Made by a program: the position numbers and the translations under genes. A stretch of 56,136 bases of DNA, taken from the NCBI GenBank assembly GCA_964596645.1, contig CAZQVB010000029.1, positions 1 through 56,136 of the forward strand, read 5' to 3'. The notes beneath the pieces are model-generated. The model did not search any database and had not been told where the DNA came from. It worked only from the letters and a program-made list of their open reading frames with translations. Numbering within the stretch: the first letter of the stretch is position 1; each line of letters begins with the position of its first letter. Of this stretch, positions 46,200 to 55,326 are shown piece by piece. The DNA comes from CAVQEK01 sp964596645. GTDB lineage: Bacteria; Bacteroidota; Bacteroidia; Cytophagales; Cyclobacteriaceae.

Positions 46200-47216
46200 T
46201 TAAGGTTTTTCCATTAGCACATCATCCACTCCTATACCTTTGGCCTCACATATTCCTTTCAGATATCCGATGGCAAATATTTTTCCGAGCATTTCATACC
46301 CTACGGAGGTACCACTTGCAAAGCTGCCTACCTCCTCGCCATACATGGTGGGGGCATGGTCGGGGCGAAGCACGCCGTTGAAACCGCAGCGATGGTAGTG
46401 CTCCAGCATATGGGCCATATCGGTAGGGCCGTTGTCATGAAAGGTTTCACGAAAACTGTATTTGTCGCCCTCCACATCGCGCAGGTGGAGGAAGAATATC
46501 CGCTTGTCTTCTATCCATCTGCGGGAGATGCTTTTAAGATCTTCATCCATCAGGCGGAAAGTCGCTTGGCAAAAGGTGATGCCATTGGCCGGTGAGGGAT
46601 ATTTGCTGATGATATGATCGAAAGACGAGGCGCTGGTGAGTATGCGTGCTACACCTTTGATGGGACTAATGGGCGGATCGTCGGGATGCAGAGCCATTTG
46701 AACGCCAGCCTCTTCGGCTACCGGCAATACGGCATCGAGGAAATAATACAGGTTTTGCCATAGTGTATCTTCACCGATCTGCAATGCTTCAGCGACGGTT
46801 TCCCCGCGAATGTCCTCCGCATCGAATGCACTGCACAATGCCCCGCCACGCCCTTTCACATCGGTGCGGGTGCGCATCCAACCGATGGATGCCATGAAGT
46901 TGTAGCACAAAAGCGGTATACCCAGCGCGCCCATATTGCGCAGCATTTGTTGATACTTCTCTATCCATTCATCACGGTCGGGAAGGCCCAGCTTGATCGG
47001 CGCCATATCGAACTGGTCGCCTTCCAGGCCATGCAGCTTGAAGCCGGCTTCGGCAAAAGCATTCCTTATGCTTTTCAAAGCGTCGAAGTCATAAGGCGCC
47101 GGCTTGCCCGACAACTCCGGCATGGCCTTGGTGATGGCACAGTCTATGCCCACCTGCCGCGCCAGTGTCCACTTGCGCTCATCGTACCTGGCCGGAAGAA
47201 GCATCGCGAATTTCAT
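46200..47216 (-). CDS. uxuA: D-mannonate dehydratase UxuA
   Basis: 338 aa, a TIM-barrel metalloenzyme that dehydrates D-mannonate to 2-keto-3-deoxygluconate. It shows KFAMLLPARYDERKWTLARQ at the start, LLCYNFMASIGWMRTRTDV, MALHPDDPPISPI (metal and active-site His/Asp), FFLHLRDVEGDKYSFRETFH and VLRPDHAPTM near the end, all family marks. Last intact catabolic gene of the hexuronate operon before the broken susC. The E. coli enzyme is about 394 aa; this shorter form is usual in Bacteroidota. Confidence 0.93.
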   Translation of the reverse strand: MKFAMLLPARYDERKWTLARQVGIDCAITKAMPELSGKPAPYDFDALKSIRNAFAEAGFKLHGLEGDQFDMAPIKLGLPDRDEWIEKYQQMLRNMGALGIPLLCYNFMASIGWMRTRTDVKGRGGALCSAFDAEDIRGETVAEALQIGEDTLWQNLYYFLDAVLPVAEEAGVQMALHPDDPPISPIKGVARILTSASSFDHIISKYPSPANGITFCQATFRLMDEDLKSISRRWIEDKRIFFLHLRDVEGDKYSFRETFHDNGPTDMAHMLEHYHRCGFNGVLRPDHAPTMYGEEVGSFASGTSVGYEMLGKIFAIGYLKGICEAKGIGVDDVLMEKP

Positions 47217-47265
47217 TCGTTGTATTTAGTCAGTTAAGTATCATCTTGTTAATCTCTTGATTTGG

Positions 47266-47408
47266 TAAATGCACTATTCACATTCACCCTTCACTGTTCA
47301 CCCTTCACTCTTCACTGTTTCCTATTCACTGTTCACCCTTCACTCTTCACATTTCTCTCTTCATTCTTCACATTTCACCCTTCACTATTCACATTTCACT
47401 ATTCACTC
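47266..47408. repeat. degenerate CT-rich simple repeat (TTCACTSTTCACC theme)
   Basis: About 140 bp made of irregular copies of TTCACT, TTCACC and TTCTCT units with period 7-14. It occupies almost all of the space between the RraA-family gene and uxuA. On the transcribed strand it becomes a purine-rich GAAGGGTGAA tract. Such tracts are known in Cytophagales genomes. Confidence 0.8.
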
Positions 47409-47412
47409 TCCC

Positions 47413-48156
47413 CTAAAAATACCCTCCCTTGTCCGTAATATCTTTTGCAGATTGACCTTCACTTACCCATCCAAAAATTTTCTTTTCATTTTCTTTTATT
47501 TCTTCTGCACGTTGCAGCACATCGTACGCTATGCTGCGGGGCACTACCAGCACGCCATCTACATCGCCAAGCACTACGTCACCGGGTTTGATAATGACGG
47601 TGCCCATCTGTAGGGGTATTTGATAATGCGTGATCAGGCAGCGACCCAGGCTGCCATTGGACGACCTGTATTTGTAAAACACCGGGAAGTCGGCTTCCAA
47701 AATCTGATGCGTATCGCGAATGCCGCCATCCAGGCAAGCGGCTTTTATCTTCTTCTTTTTTGCGGTGGCCGTCATCACGCCACCCCAGGAGGTTGATTTT
47801 TCATCGCCACTGCTGTCCCACAGCACAAAGGCATCTTCGTGCATCTCATCCAGCATTTTTGTGCGGTATTCCATTTCGCCCCTTACCAGCACGTTGGGTG
47901 CGCTTTTTACCGTGAAGGCAATACCGGCCACCGTACGGTATTCCCGCAGAGGCACTATATGGTTGGGCAGCGCCTGGTCCATCAGGCAAAACTCCCTCAG
48001 CACATCGTTGATGGCCCCGGTGTACAATTGTTCGTAGCGCCGCAGCAGCTCTTTTTCGGCGATTGGGAATTCTACCTTCGATATTCCTTCTCTGGATTCG
48101 ATGAGCTTCTCCAGCTTCATCATTCCCACCTCTTTTTTGTATTGCTCTATACTCAT
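47413..48156 (-). CDS. RraA-family protein (aldolase/decarboxylase-like fold)
   Basis: 247 aa. The RraA core runs from YTGAINDVLREFCLMDQALP through TATAKKKKIKAACLDGGIRD (the Arg-Asp pair that binds the metal in HMG/CHA aldolases) to VVLGDVDGVLVVPRSIA. Members include 4-hydroxy-4-methyl-2-oxoglutarate aldolase / oxaloacetate decarboxylase; other members only regulate RNase E. The GGIRD motif and place between uxuA and uxaC-type genes argue for an enzyme acting on a 2-keto acid of uronate breakdown. KDG kinase and KDPG aldolase, the normal next steps, are not in the window. Which reaction it carries out is unknown. Confidence 0.85.
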   Translation of the reverse strand: MSIEQYKKEVGMMKLEKLIESREGISKVEFPIAEKELLRRYEQLYTGAINDVLREFCLMDQALPNHIVPLREYRTVAGIAFTVKSAPNVLVRGEMEYRTKMLDEMHEDAFVLWDSSGDEKSTSWGGVMTATAKKKKIKAACLDGGIRDTHQILEADFPVFYKYRSSNGSLGRCLITHYQIPLQMGTVIIKPGDVVLGDVDGVLVVPRSIAYDVLQRAEEIKENEKKIFGWVSEGQSAKDITDKGGYF

Positions 48157-48175
48157 TGTGCTGTTTATCTATGTT

Positions 48176-49027
48176 TTATACACCGGGGCAAGAAAGAAAG
48201 CCGCCATCTACCGGCACTGTAATGCCTGTGACAAAGCCTGCGTTGCGATCGTCGATCAGCCAGTTCATGCACCCGATCAATTCTTCGGGTTCGCCAAAGC
48301 GCTTCATGGGGGTTTGCCGCATGATGTTTTTTGCGCGTTCTGTTTCCGAGCCGTCGCCATTATACATGATCTTCCGGCTACGATCATTGAGAAAAAACCC
48401 CGGGGCAATGGCATTTACCCGCACATTGGCTGGCGCGAGATAGGCGGCCAGCCATTGTGTAAAATTGACAATGCCGGCCTTGGCAATGGCATATGCCGCC
48501 ACTTTGGTTATGGGCCTGTAGCTGGTCATAGAGGCAAAATTGATGATGCAACCATGCTTTTGTTTGGCCATGCCTTTGCCAAACACAAAACAAGGCACCA
48601 CGGTACCCATGGTGTTGGTGTCTATCACTTGGCGAAACACCTCCATGTTCAGGTTAAAAAAGCCCTTGACTGCGTCACTGCCCAGTATTTCGCGCTCATC
48701 GTATTCGGGTATGTTGGTGAGTGCTTCGCTGCTGTTTCCCCCGGCACCGTTGATGAGCAGTGTGCATATGCCCAGTTCTTTTTCGATAGCCTCCGCGGCC
48801 GACCGCACCTCTTGCTCATTGGCCACATCGGCTGACAGAGAAATGGCCCTTCCGCCGGTAGCGGTTATCTTCTCTTCTACTGCTTTCAGTTTGGCCATAG
48901 TGCGGCCGATAAGGGCCACTTTGTAGCCCTGCCGGGCCAGGTCCAGCGCCATGGCCGAGCACAATGTGCCGCCACCGCCGGTTACCACCGCCACTCTTTC
49001 TGTCGTGTTTGCTGTGTTGTTAGTCAT
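48176..49027 (-). CDS. SDR-family oxidoreductase, probable D-fructuronate reductase
   Basis: 283 aa short-chain dehydrogenase: cofactor loop VVTGGGGTLCSAMALDLARQ, LINGAGGNS, NFASMTSYRPI and the catalytic YAIAK, with a C-terminal FVTGITVPVDGGFLS. The Rossmann loop is Gly-rich but atypical (TGGGGTLC). Position between uxaC and uxuA suggests it reduces D-fructuronate to D-mannonate, the step done by the unrelated UxuB in E. coli; SDR enzymes for this step are known in other bacteria. Its start overlaps the uxaC stop by 8 nt, so the two are translated together. Confidence 0.85.
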   Translation of the reverse strand: MTNNTANTTERVAVVTGGGGTLCSAMALDLARQGYKVALIGRTMAKLKAVEEKITATGGRAISLSADVANEQEVRSAAEAIEKELGICTLLINGAGGNSSEALTNIPEYDEREILGSDAVKGFFNLNMEVFRQVIDTNTMGTVVPCFVFGKGMAKQKHGCIINFASMTSYRPITKVAAYAIAKAGIVNFTQWLAAYLAPANVRVNAIAPGFFLNDRSRKIMYNGDGSETERAKNIMRQTPMKRFGEPEELIGCMNWLIDDRNAGFVTGITVPVDGGFLSCPGV

Positions 49028-50423
49028 TGAAAATCCATTTTTTAATGTTGTGATAACTGATGTCGCTTACCAGGCCTGTGAGCAATTGCTCGTCGTTGGG
49101 CATGAGGCCTGCATCCACCCATTCGGAGATTTGCCCGCACAATATTTCCCGGAAGTACCTGTGCCTTGAGAAAGAAAATACGCTCCGGCTATCGGTCGTC
49201 ATACCAATAAAGGGGCTGAGCAGGCCATAGCTGACCAGGGCAGTCAGTTGATTTCTGATGCCGGCAAAGTGGTCGTTGTACCACCAGGCTGGGCCAAGTT
49301 GTATTTTGCCAGGTATGCCATCTTCCGCATAAGAACCGGTAATGCTGGCCAGCGGCGTATAATCCATCGGGTTTAGCGGGTACAGGATAAGTTTCGGCAA
49401 AGCACCCTCTTTCTCCATGGCATCGAGTAAAGATGCCAGGCCAGCCATGTCGCAGCCACTGCCTATGGCGGCATAGCCGCCTGCCGCACCGGCCAGATTG
49501 CGCAACCGTGTGCTGGTATACCGCTGGGCACCCATGTGCAACTGCAGCGCCCAGCCCCTACCGGCATAGGCAGTGCCCAAGTACAGCAGCAGGTGATTTT
49601 GGAGGTGCACAAGCTGCTCAGCGTTTATAGTACCTTTCTGCACATACAGGTGGAAGGCATCTGACGCTATTTTTTCATCGGCGTGCCGCCAGTGAAAGCC
49701 GCCATCGAGGGAGTGGTCGGCGAGGCGGCAGCCAGCCTCTGCAAAGTATGCCAGCCTCTGCACTATGGCCGATTTGTAGTCGTCAAGGGTTTTAATCTTA
49801 GCAGAGACGGTACTTTCCAGTTTGCCAAACCAGGTTTTGAATTCCGGCTTATCGAAAGCCAATATGCTGTCGCCGCGCAGCGATGGCAACACCTGAATAT
49901 CATGATTAGCTGTGGCTTCCTTGTGCGCGGCCAGGTCATCGAGCAGGTCATCGGAAGTACACAGAATTTCGGCATGGAACCCCTTCAGTATATCTACAGC
50001 CCCGGCCCCATGCAGCGCCAACTGGTGATTGCACTGCTCCCAGACCATTTCGGCAGTTTTGCTGTTCAGCGTTTGCTCAATGCCAAACACCGCGTGTAAT
50101 TCCATCGCCGACCAGTGATGCAGTGAGTTGCCGATGGTTTTGGGAAGCGTCGCTGCCCAATGCATAAATTTTTCTTTTGGGCTGGCACCGCCGGTAATGC
50201 TGTACTCCGGCACACCACATATGCGCATAGCGCGGTGCTTATATGGATCACCCATCACCCAGGCCTCTGCTATGTTGTCAAACTTTTTATTGACTGCCAG
50301 GTGAGCCGGATCAAGGTGGTTGTGGTAATCTATGACGGGCAGCTTATGCGCTGCATCTGCATAGAGCCGCTCGGCCAGCGGCGAGGTGAGCAATGTCTTA
50401 TTTCTTGTGGCGGTAGTTGTCAT
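49020..50423 (-). CDS. uxaC: glucuronate isomerase UxaC
   Basis: 467 aa, the amidohydrolase-fold isomerase that turns D-glucuronate (or galacturonate) into fructuronate (tagaturonate). The metal motif is VIDYHNHLDPAHLA near the N-terminus; HWSAMELHAVFGI, GFHWRHADEKIASD (sequence reads DGGFHWRHADEK), LQLHMGAQRY and SVFSFSRHRYFREILC follow in order. Full length. It overlaps the symporter stop by 4 nt (ATGA) and the SDR gene by 8 nt, in a tight operon. Confidence 0.95.
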   Translation of the reverse strand: MTTTATRNKTLLTSPLAERLYADAAHKLPVIDYHNHLDPAHLAVNKKFDNIAEAWVMGDPYKHRAMRICGVPEYSITGGASPKEKFMHWAATLPKTIGNSLHHWSAMELHAVFGIEQTLNSKTAEMVWEQCNHQLALHGAGAVDILKGFHAEILCTSDDLLDDLAAHKEATANHDIQVLPSLRGDSILAFDKPEFKTWFGKLESTVSAKIKTLDDYKSAIVQRLAYFAEAGCRLADHSLDGGFHWRHADEKIASDAFHLYVQKGTINAEQLVHLQNHLLLYLGTAYAGRGWALQLHMGAQRYTSTRLRNLAGAAGGYAAIGSGCDMAGLASLLDAMEKEGALPKLILYPLNPMDYTPLASITGSYAEDGIPGKIQLGPAWWYNDHFAGIRNQLTALVSYGLLSPFIGMTTDSRSVFSFSRHRYFREILCGQISEWVDAGLMPNDEQLLTGLVSDISYHNIKKWIFND

Positions 50424-52084
50424 CGGATTCTTTTTTTAAGATCGCTTCGTTGATAAAAAAATATAGCCCCGGCCAAAAGCCCGCATACTGCACCCGATGC
50501 TACCGTGAGCTTGCCACTGAGTACCTCGATATGCTGCACGCCCATACCCACGAACAGCAGGCCCGATGCCACAAGTGAAGCGATGTAGAGCACCGTGAGC
50601 GCCCGTTGAAATTTCTCATCAATGGCGGGTATGTCGGTGATTTTCGTTTTAAGCTGGATGAATAATTCCCTTACCCGGCTCAGGTAAGCCGAATTGCGAG
50701 ACGGAAACCATGCCGAACCGTAGAAGACCAACAGGCAAATGGCTGTTTCCAGCAGTGTGGCCATTTGCCACGACACAACGTCGGGAAAGCTGTTGAGGAC
50801 AATGCCCGCCACGGCGCCGATAAATACCGTAAGCAAAGCGCCGCGCGTAGTCGGTCGTGGAGAGATGATGCCAAGCACCAGCGGTATGCCTATGGGAATG
50901 GCAAATATGCCGGTGAACAATTTGTTGGCTTCGAAGGCCCCGCCAAAGTCTTTGATAAACAACCCGCCCAGCAGCACCAGCAGGCCCACCAGCACGGTTG
51001 ATGCTTTGGCGACAAAGAGCAAATGCGTATCGGAGGCATCGTGGCGTATCAGGCGCTGGTATACATCTTTGGAGAGTACCGAGGCAATGACATTGTACTC
51101 CGCATTGAGCGACGACATAGTAGCGGCAAACATGGATGCGATCATTACGCCCATGACTCCCGCCGGCAGCAGTGCGCTGGAAATGGCCACATAGGCCATC
51201 TCCTTGTCTGGCAGGTCGGGAAAGAGCACATAGCTGACTATGGGCGGCAGCATGAACACGCCGGGAATCACGGCAAACAGCGCCGCCGACAGCCAACCCA
51301 CCTTTTCAGCGGTCTTTTCGTCTTTTACACTGTAGAAGCGCTGGATGAAAATCCAATGTTCATTGTACTTAATAATGATCATCAGATAATAGACCGACAG
51401 CCAGAGGAAGCCTCCTTTCGGGCCATTGAAAAAGTTGAAATGGTCGGGCACTTTTTCTACCAGTACACCCAGCCCTCCCACTTCGCTCAGTGAAAGCCAA
51501 AGCAAGATGCCCGATGTGAAAAGCAGTATCACAAACTGAACGGTGCTCATAATGGACACCGCCCAAAGCCCGCCAAACAGCGTAAAAGTGATCACGATAA
51601 ATGACGATATGACAAGGCACCACTCCAGCGACAGCGGCGTGACGGCCGTGAGAAAGATGCCGATGGCATAGAGGCGCACCATGTTGTCGAGTATGCGCAA
51701 CAGTATGCCTACCCAGCCGATCGTCTGCCGTACAGATGAGTTGAACCGGCGCTCTAGATATTCTATTGGCGTAGAGACACCCGCCCTGCGCCAACGCCTG
51801 GCAAACACCAATGCCGCCACTATGCAAGCCGGCACCGTACTGGTAAACACCGTAACCGACACCATGCCATATTCATAGGCAATGCCGGCATACGCCACAA
51901 ACACAAAAGTGCTGAACATGGCCATAAAGTTGCTGATGCCCGCAGCCACCCAGGGTATGGCCCCTGAGCCTTTTGTGAAGGCCTTTACGTCCTTCACATA
52001 CCATTTGAAAAACAAGCCGATGCCAGCCATCAGCACGAAGTATATCAATATGGCCAGGTAGTCCTGAGGGACGAGCAGATCCAT
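50420..52084 (-). CDS. sodium:solute symporter (SSS family), probable hexuronate importer
   Basis: 554 aa with about 14 membrane helices. AAGISNFMAMFSTFVFVAYA is the broken first core helix that binds Na+; RRWRRAGVSTPIEYLERRF and SLNAEYNVIASVLSKDVYQR are SSS signatures. The substrate cannot be read directly, but overlap with uxaC (ATGA) on one side and with the glycosidase stop on the other (TAATG) means it belongs to the uronate operon, so a uronate or uronate-bearing oligosaccharide is likely. Confidence 0.9.
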   Translation of the reverse strand: MDLLVPQDYLAILIYFVLMAGIGLFFKWYVKDVKAFTKGSGAIPWVAAGISNFMAMFSTFVFVAYAGIAYEYGMVSVTVFTSTVPACIVAALVFARRWRRAGVSTPIEYLERRFNSSVRQTIGWVGILLRILDNMVRLYAIGIFLTAVTPLSLEWCLVISSFIVITFTLFGGLWAVSIMSTVQFVILLFTSGILLWLSLSEVGGLGVLVEKVPDHFNFFNGPKGGFLWLSVYYLMIIIKYNEHWIFIQRFYSVKDEKTAEKVGWLSAALFAVIPGVFMLPPIVSYVLFPDLPDKEMAYVAISSALLPAGVMGVMIASMFAATMSSLNAEYNVIASVLSKDVYQRLIRHDASDTHLLFVAKASTVLVGLLVLLGGLFIKDFGGAFEANKLFTGIFAIPIGIPLVLGIISPRPTTRGALLTVFIGAVAGIVLNSFPDVVSWQMATLLETAICLLVFYGSAWFPSRNSAYLSRVRELFIQLKTKITDIPAIDEKFQRALTVLYIASLVASGLLFVGMGVQHIEVLSGKLTVASGAVCGLLAGAIFFYQRSDLKKRIR

Positions 52085-53502
52085 TATTGGAGATTGATTA
52101 TGCGCTTCTCTGCGATCACCACCGGCGAGTCATACAGCGGCAGTTGAGAGAATGTGGTGCCTTTGCCTTGGGCTTTGTAGGCGGAGGCGGGTATGTCGTA
52201 CACAGCCCCCGTACGCAGGTCTACCCACACAGGTGCCTCAAATTGTATGTCGTCGAAATGCACCTCTACTGCTTTGGTTACATTTTCATCGGAAGGCCGC
52301 GCACTGTGCAGCCAGATGGTGACGAGCTTATCGCCACTATTCTTTTTGGCGTAGGCAAATGCCGAATGTGCCTCATCAGTCTTTGCGGTATATTCAAAAT
52401 TTTCAATTCTGCTGAGGCTGTTGTCGAAGATGGCCGCCAGGTGTTGCACAGCGAAATAAGCCTGTTTTCTGTGCGCCACTGTTTTATCCTCATTGGCATA
52501 CAACAGGCCCTTGCGGTTCATCTCGTCCGGATATTTCAAGTCTACAATGGAAAAAATAGAGGAAGGTATGTCGCGCCCCAGGTCGCCAAGCATGCGGCGG
52601 AGGGCCCACTTGGCCTGCGTCAGTTCCGTCCAGTCGTACTCGCGCAAGGCTTTTGTTTTGCGATATTCTGACGGTGCACCATTTTCTCCCTGATAGAGCT
52701 TCATGCCTGGCGCATATTGGTGCATTACCCGCCGCAGCTCCTCTACTTTTTCATAGCTCTCGTCGGGGTTGAAGTTGTACGGATGGTATGCGAGGTAGTC
52801 GACCAATTCGGTTTTGCCACGTTCTTCGAGTATTTTGAGCACTTCTTCGGCAAAAGTGATGTCGATACCGGCCAGGGCAAAGCCCAGCACAATGGCGTCG
52901 GGCTGCACATCCTTCACCACTTCGGCCGTCTGAATCAGCAACTCGGCATAAACCTCTGGCGGGTTGTGCCCATTGGGCTCGTTCCATATTTCCCAGGCAT
53001 GCACTTTGTTTTTATAGCGCGATACCGCAGTCCGCACCCAGCGAAGCCAGGCAGCCCGGGTATCGGGGTCGGTATCTATTTTTGAGCCCAATTTCGTTTC
53101 GCCCTTGCCATAGAGCGGGTTGCCGTAGCTGAGGCTCAACCAGGGGTTTATGCCTTTTTTTGGCAGATCATATACCGGCTCATCCAGCCATGCCCAGTCG
53201 TACTGCCCCTTAGCCTTTTCTGTTTTTGCCCAGCCGGCCTGCAGTCGCACATTTTTTATGCCCATGGCTTCGAGGTAGGGCGACCAATTTTTGTAGATGG
53301 TGTAGTCGCGGTCCATAGTTTCACCACCAACCGACCACACGGCCGTGTCTATCTCGTGTGTGGAGCGGGATTTAATCTGGCCGATTTTTTCTAGAGAGAG
53401 CTCAGTTTCTGGCAGTGTGGTACTCTCCTGGCAGCAGGTGCTACCGATAAGCAAAATAGATAAGCAGCCCATAAGGGCCAGAGGGCGTAGTATTCTTTTC
53501 AT
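52084..53502 (-). CDS. clan GH-A glycoside hydrolase, lipoprotein
   Basis: 472 aa with a lipobox-like signal (LSILLIGSTCC). It has the TIM-barrel retaining-glycosidase plan: NVRLQAGWAKTEKAKGQYDW, WEIWNEPNGH with the acid/base Glu, DYLAYHPYNF, and KLYQGENGAPSEYR with the nucleophile Glu. It resembles GH39/GH5-type proteins; the exact family is uncertain. A beta-sandwich tail follows residue 380. It heads the uronate operon: its stop overlaps the symporter start by one base, suggesting it frees the sugar that the symporter imports. The start faces the AraC regulator. Confidence 0.82.
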   Translation of the reverse strand: MKRILRPLALMGCLSILLIGSTCCQESTTLPETELSLEKIGQIKSRSTHEIDTAVWSVGGETMDRDYTIYKNWSPYLEAMGIKNVRLQAGWAKTEKAKGQYDWAWLDEPVYDLPKKGINPWLSLSYGNPLYGKGETKLGSKIDTDPDTRAAWLRWVRTAVSRYKNKVHAWEIWNEPNGHNPPEVYAELLIQTAEVVKDVQPDAIVLGFALAGIDITFAEEVLKILEERGKTELVDYLAYHPYNFNPDESYEKVEELRRVMHQYAPGMKLYQGENGAPSEYRKTKALREYDWTELTQAKWALRRMLGDLGRDIPSSIFSIVDLKYPDEMNRKGLLYANEDKTVAHRKQAYFAVQHLAAIFDNSLSRIENFEYTAKTDEAHSAFAYAKKNSGDKLVTIWLHSARPSDENVTKAVEVHFDDIQFEAPVWVDLRTGAVYDIPASAYKAQGKGTTFSQLPLYDSPVVIAEKRIINLQ

Positions 53503-53529
53503 TTAAAAAAAATTTGGATGTCGATGGTA

Positions 53530-53594
53530 CAAATGTAGCCGGCCTCAGCTTGTGGCACATAGCAGAAACTTTGCGTTCTATTGCACTATATTTG
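53530..53594. promoter_or_regulatory. divergent promoter region, two -7 elements
   Basis: Leftward TACATTTG (53537-53530) lies 28 nt before the glycosidase ATG, and rightward TATATTTG (53587-53594) lies 43 nt before the AraC ATG. Both match the Bacteroidota TAnnTTTG box. Neither has a well-spaced TTG; for the right one the nearest is 13 nt upstream. The 50 nt between would suit an AraC-type operator. Confidence 0.45.
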
Positions 53595-53637
53595 CCCCAT
53601 AGAATCGAATAGCTATAATGTAAACACATGACGTGCA

Positions 53638-54552
53638 ATGAAGCCCATTTATTTTAAAAAATACCAACAACAGTCAGAGCACTCATTTCTGGTAAAATAT
53701 GCCGAGGTGCCTCATACCTACGACAAATTTCACTACCACGGCGAGTTTGAGTTGATGTACAACATCCAGAACAGGGGCACACGCTTTATTGGCGATAGCG
53801 TGCGCCGGTTCAACAGCGGCGACCTTGTACTGGTAGGCCCCAACCTCCCCCACTACTGGCACAGCGACGATGCGTATTTCAAGGGCAATGAACAACTTAA
53901 GGCCAAAGTGGTGCTAGTGCAGTTTGCGGAAGACTTTCTCGGACAATCCTTCTTTCATATTCCCGAGCTAAGGCAGGTGGAAGGGCTGCTGGCACGCGCA
54001 CGACAGGGCGTGCGTTTTTTTGGCCCACTGGCGCAATCAGTAGCAAGCGACATGGTTGCACTGTCTGCAAAAGATGGTTGGCACTCGGTAGTAGCCCTGA
54101 TCGATATATTGTGCCAACTGAGCGAAACGAAAGATTATGAACTGCTGGCCAGCCCAGGCTTTAGCGAGTTGATGAAAAAGGGTAATGAGGAAAAGATAAG
54201 CCATATATTCAACTACATGGTGCAGCACTACAAGCGGCCCTTTACCCTAGATGAAATAGCGGAATACGTCCACATGAACAAAGCCGCCTTTTGCCGCTAT
54301 TTTAAAAAATCAACGACCAAAACTTTCTCCCAATTGCTGAATGAAATCAGGATTGGCTTTGCTTGCAAGGAGATCATCTATACCGATAAACCCATGTCTG
54401 AGATCGCCTATTATTCAGGATACATGAGTGTGCCATATTTCCATCGCATGTTCAAGAGGATTAAGAAAATAACGCCCCAGCAGTACAAAAATCGATATGC
54501 CATAGACAGCCAACCCCTTCAAGACAACGCAGCTGGTTTGCTACACGAATGA
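53638..54552 (+). CDS. AraC-family transcriptional regulator
   Basis: 304 aa. N-terminal cupin-like sensor half (FHYHGEFELMYNIQNRGTRF, GDLVLVGPNLPHYWHSDD) with His residues typical of sugar sensors, and a C-terminal double helix-turn-helix (FTLDEIAEYVHMNKAAFCRY; SEIAYYSGYMSVPYFHRMFK). It is divergent from the uronate operon with a 135-nt shared region, the classic place for its activator; the inducer is probably a uronate or a glycoside of it. Intact. Confidence 0.92.
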   Translation: MKPIYFKKYQQQSEHSFLVKYAEVPHTYDKFHYHGEFELMYNIQNRGTRFIGDSVRRFNSGDLVLVGPNLPHYWHSDDAYFKGNEQLKAKVVLVQFAEDFLGQSFFHIPELRQVEGLLARARQGVRFFGPLAQSVASDMVALSAKDGWHSVVALIDILCQLSETKDYELLASPGFSELMKKGNEEKISHIFNYMVQHYKRPFTLDEIAEYVHMNKAAFCRYFKKSTTKTFSQLLNEIRIGFACKEIIYTDKPMSEIAYYSGYMSVPYFHRMFKRIKKITPQQYKNRYAIDSQPLQDNAAGLLHE

Positions 54553-54797
54553 CTGCTCCTCAGGCAAGAGGTTAGTAATGGTACCGTTGGCTGAGAATGA
54601 TTTAATAGAGTGCCCGGCAAAATATCACCGGAGGAAAATTTTATTATGTGTAGGGGTCAAATTATAAATTCAATCCAATTAATTCTACATTAATTTTAAA
54701 TTATGTTAACAATTGGGAAGTGCTGAGGAATTTAAAACCGATATATCAGTGTTTACAATTGGTGCAACTGGAGGCTTAGAAACTGAAGAGTGTTTTT

Positions 54798-55223
54798 ATG
54801 GAAAATATCAGAATAAAAAAGATCGATTACATTTTAAGTAAAGTCGCTATTGGTTTCACGTTGGTCTTCTTTCTTTCGATAATAATTCTATTAGTGATTG
54901 GAGGGTGGAGGAGAATTTTTCATTTAGATGATAAAGCGTATTATTTATATAATAGTGTGAATAACTGTTGTTTTGCGATCACTTCTAATGATAAAGATTT
55001 TTTGTTCCAACATTTTTCAAAACAAAATACTTCGTGTGAATTTTTCCATCTCAATGATTCTGTATTTGACATAGTTGAGCAACCAATTAAGGTGAAAATA
55101 TTAGATTATTATTATGATTCAACTATTGTTAAAGTGCAACGTTTGAAGATGATCAATCCGGAGAGATTTTTTACATTAAGGTGCTTTATAAAAGATAAGT
55201 CACCTGAGGATTTTCAATTTTAA
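54798..55223 (+). CDS. AT-rich orphan membrane-anchored protein
   Basis: 141 aa. One N-terminal membrane helix (VAIGFTLVFFLSIIILLVIG) precedes a 95-residue outer domain with two adjacent cysteines (NSVNNCCFAITSND) and another pair further on (TSCEFFHLN; LRCFIKDK). No family recognised. Base composition is as AT-rich as the orphans at 37-38 kb. It stands 100 nt before a startless RHS cassette; in polymorphic toxin loci such orphans are often immunity genes of a preceding cassette. That role is inference. The 245 nt before it show no gene. Confidence 0.6.
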   Translation: MENIRIKKIDYILSKVAIGFTLVFFLSIIILLVIGGWRRIFHLDDKAYYLYNSVNNCCFAITSNDKDFLFQHFSKQNTSCEFFHLNDSVFDIVEQPIKVKILDYYYDSTIVKVQRLKMINPERFFTLRCFIKDKSPEDFQF

Positions 55224-55245
55224 CAACTTCTTTATAGGCTACTCT

Positions 55246-55308
55246 CACTAGAGCACCCAACTAGCGCATATTTAGCGATAGTGTAACGCCTGCTTCCCCA
55301 CTAGAGCA
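55246..55308. repeat. CACTAGAGCA direct repeat before the RHS cassette
   Basis: CACTAGAGCA occurs at 55246-55255 and again at 55299-55308, with a degraded CAACTAGCGCA between them. It fills the space between the orphan gene and the RHS frame. It may be a recombination scar. Confidence 0.4.
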
Positions 55309-55326
55309 AATGTTTCCCACTCTTAG

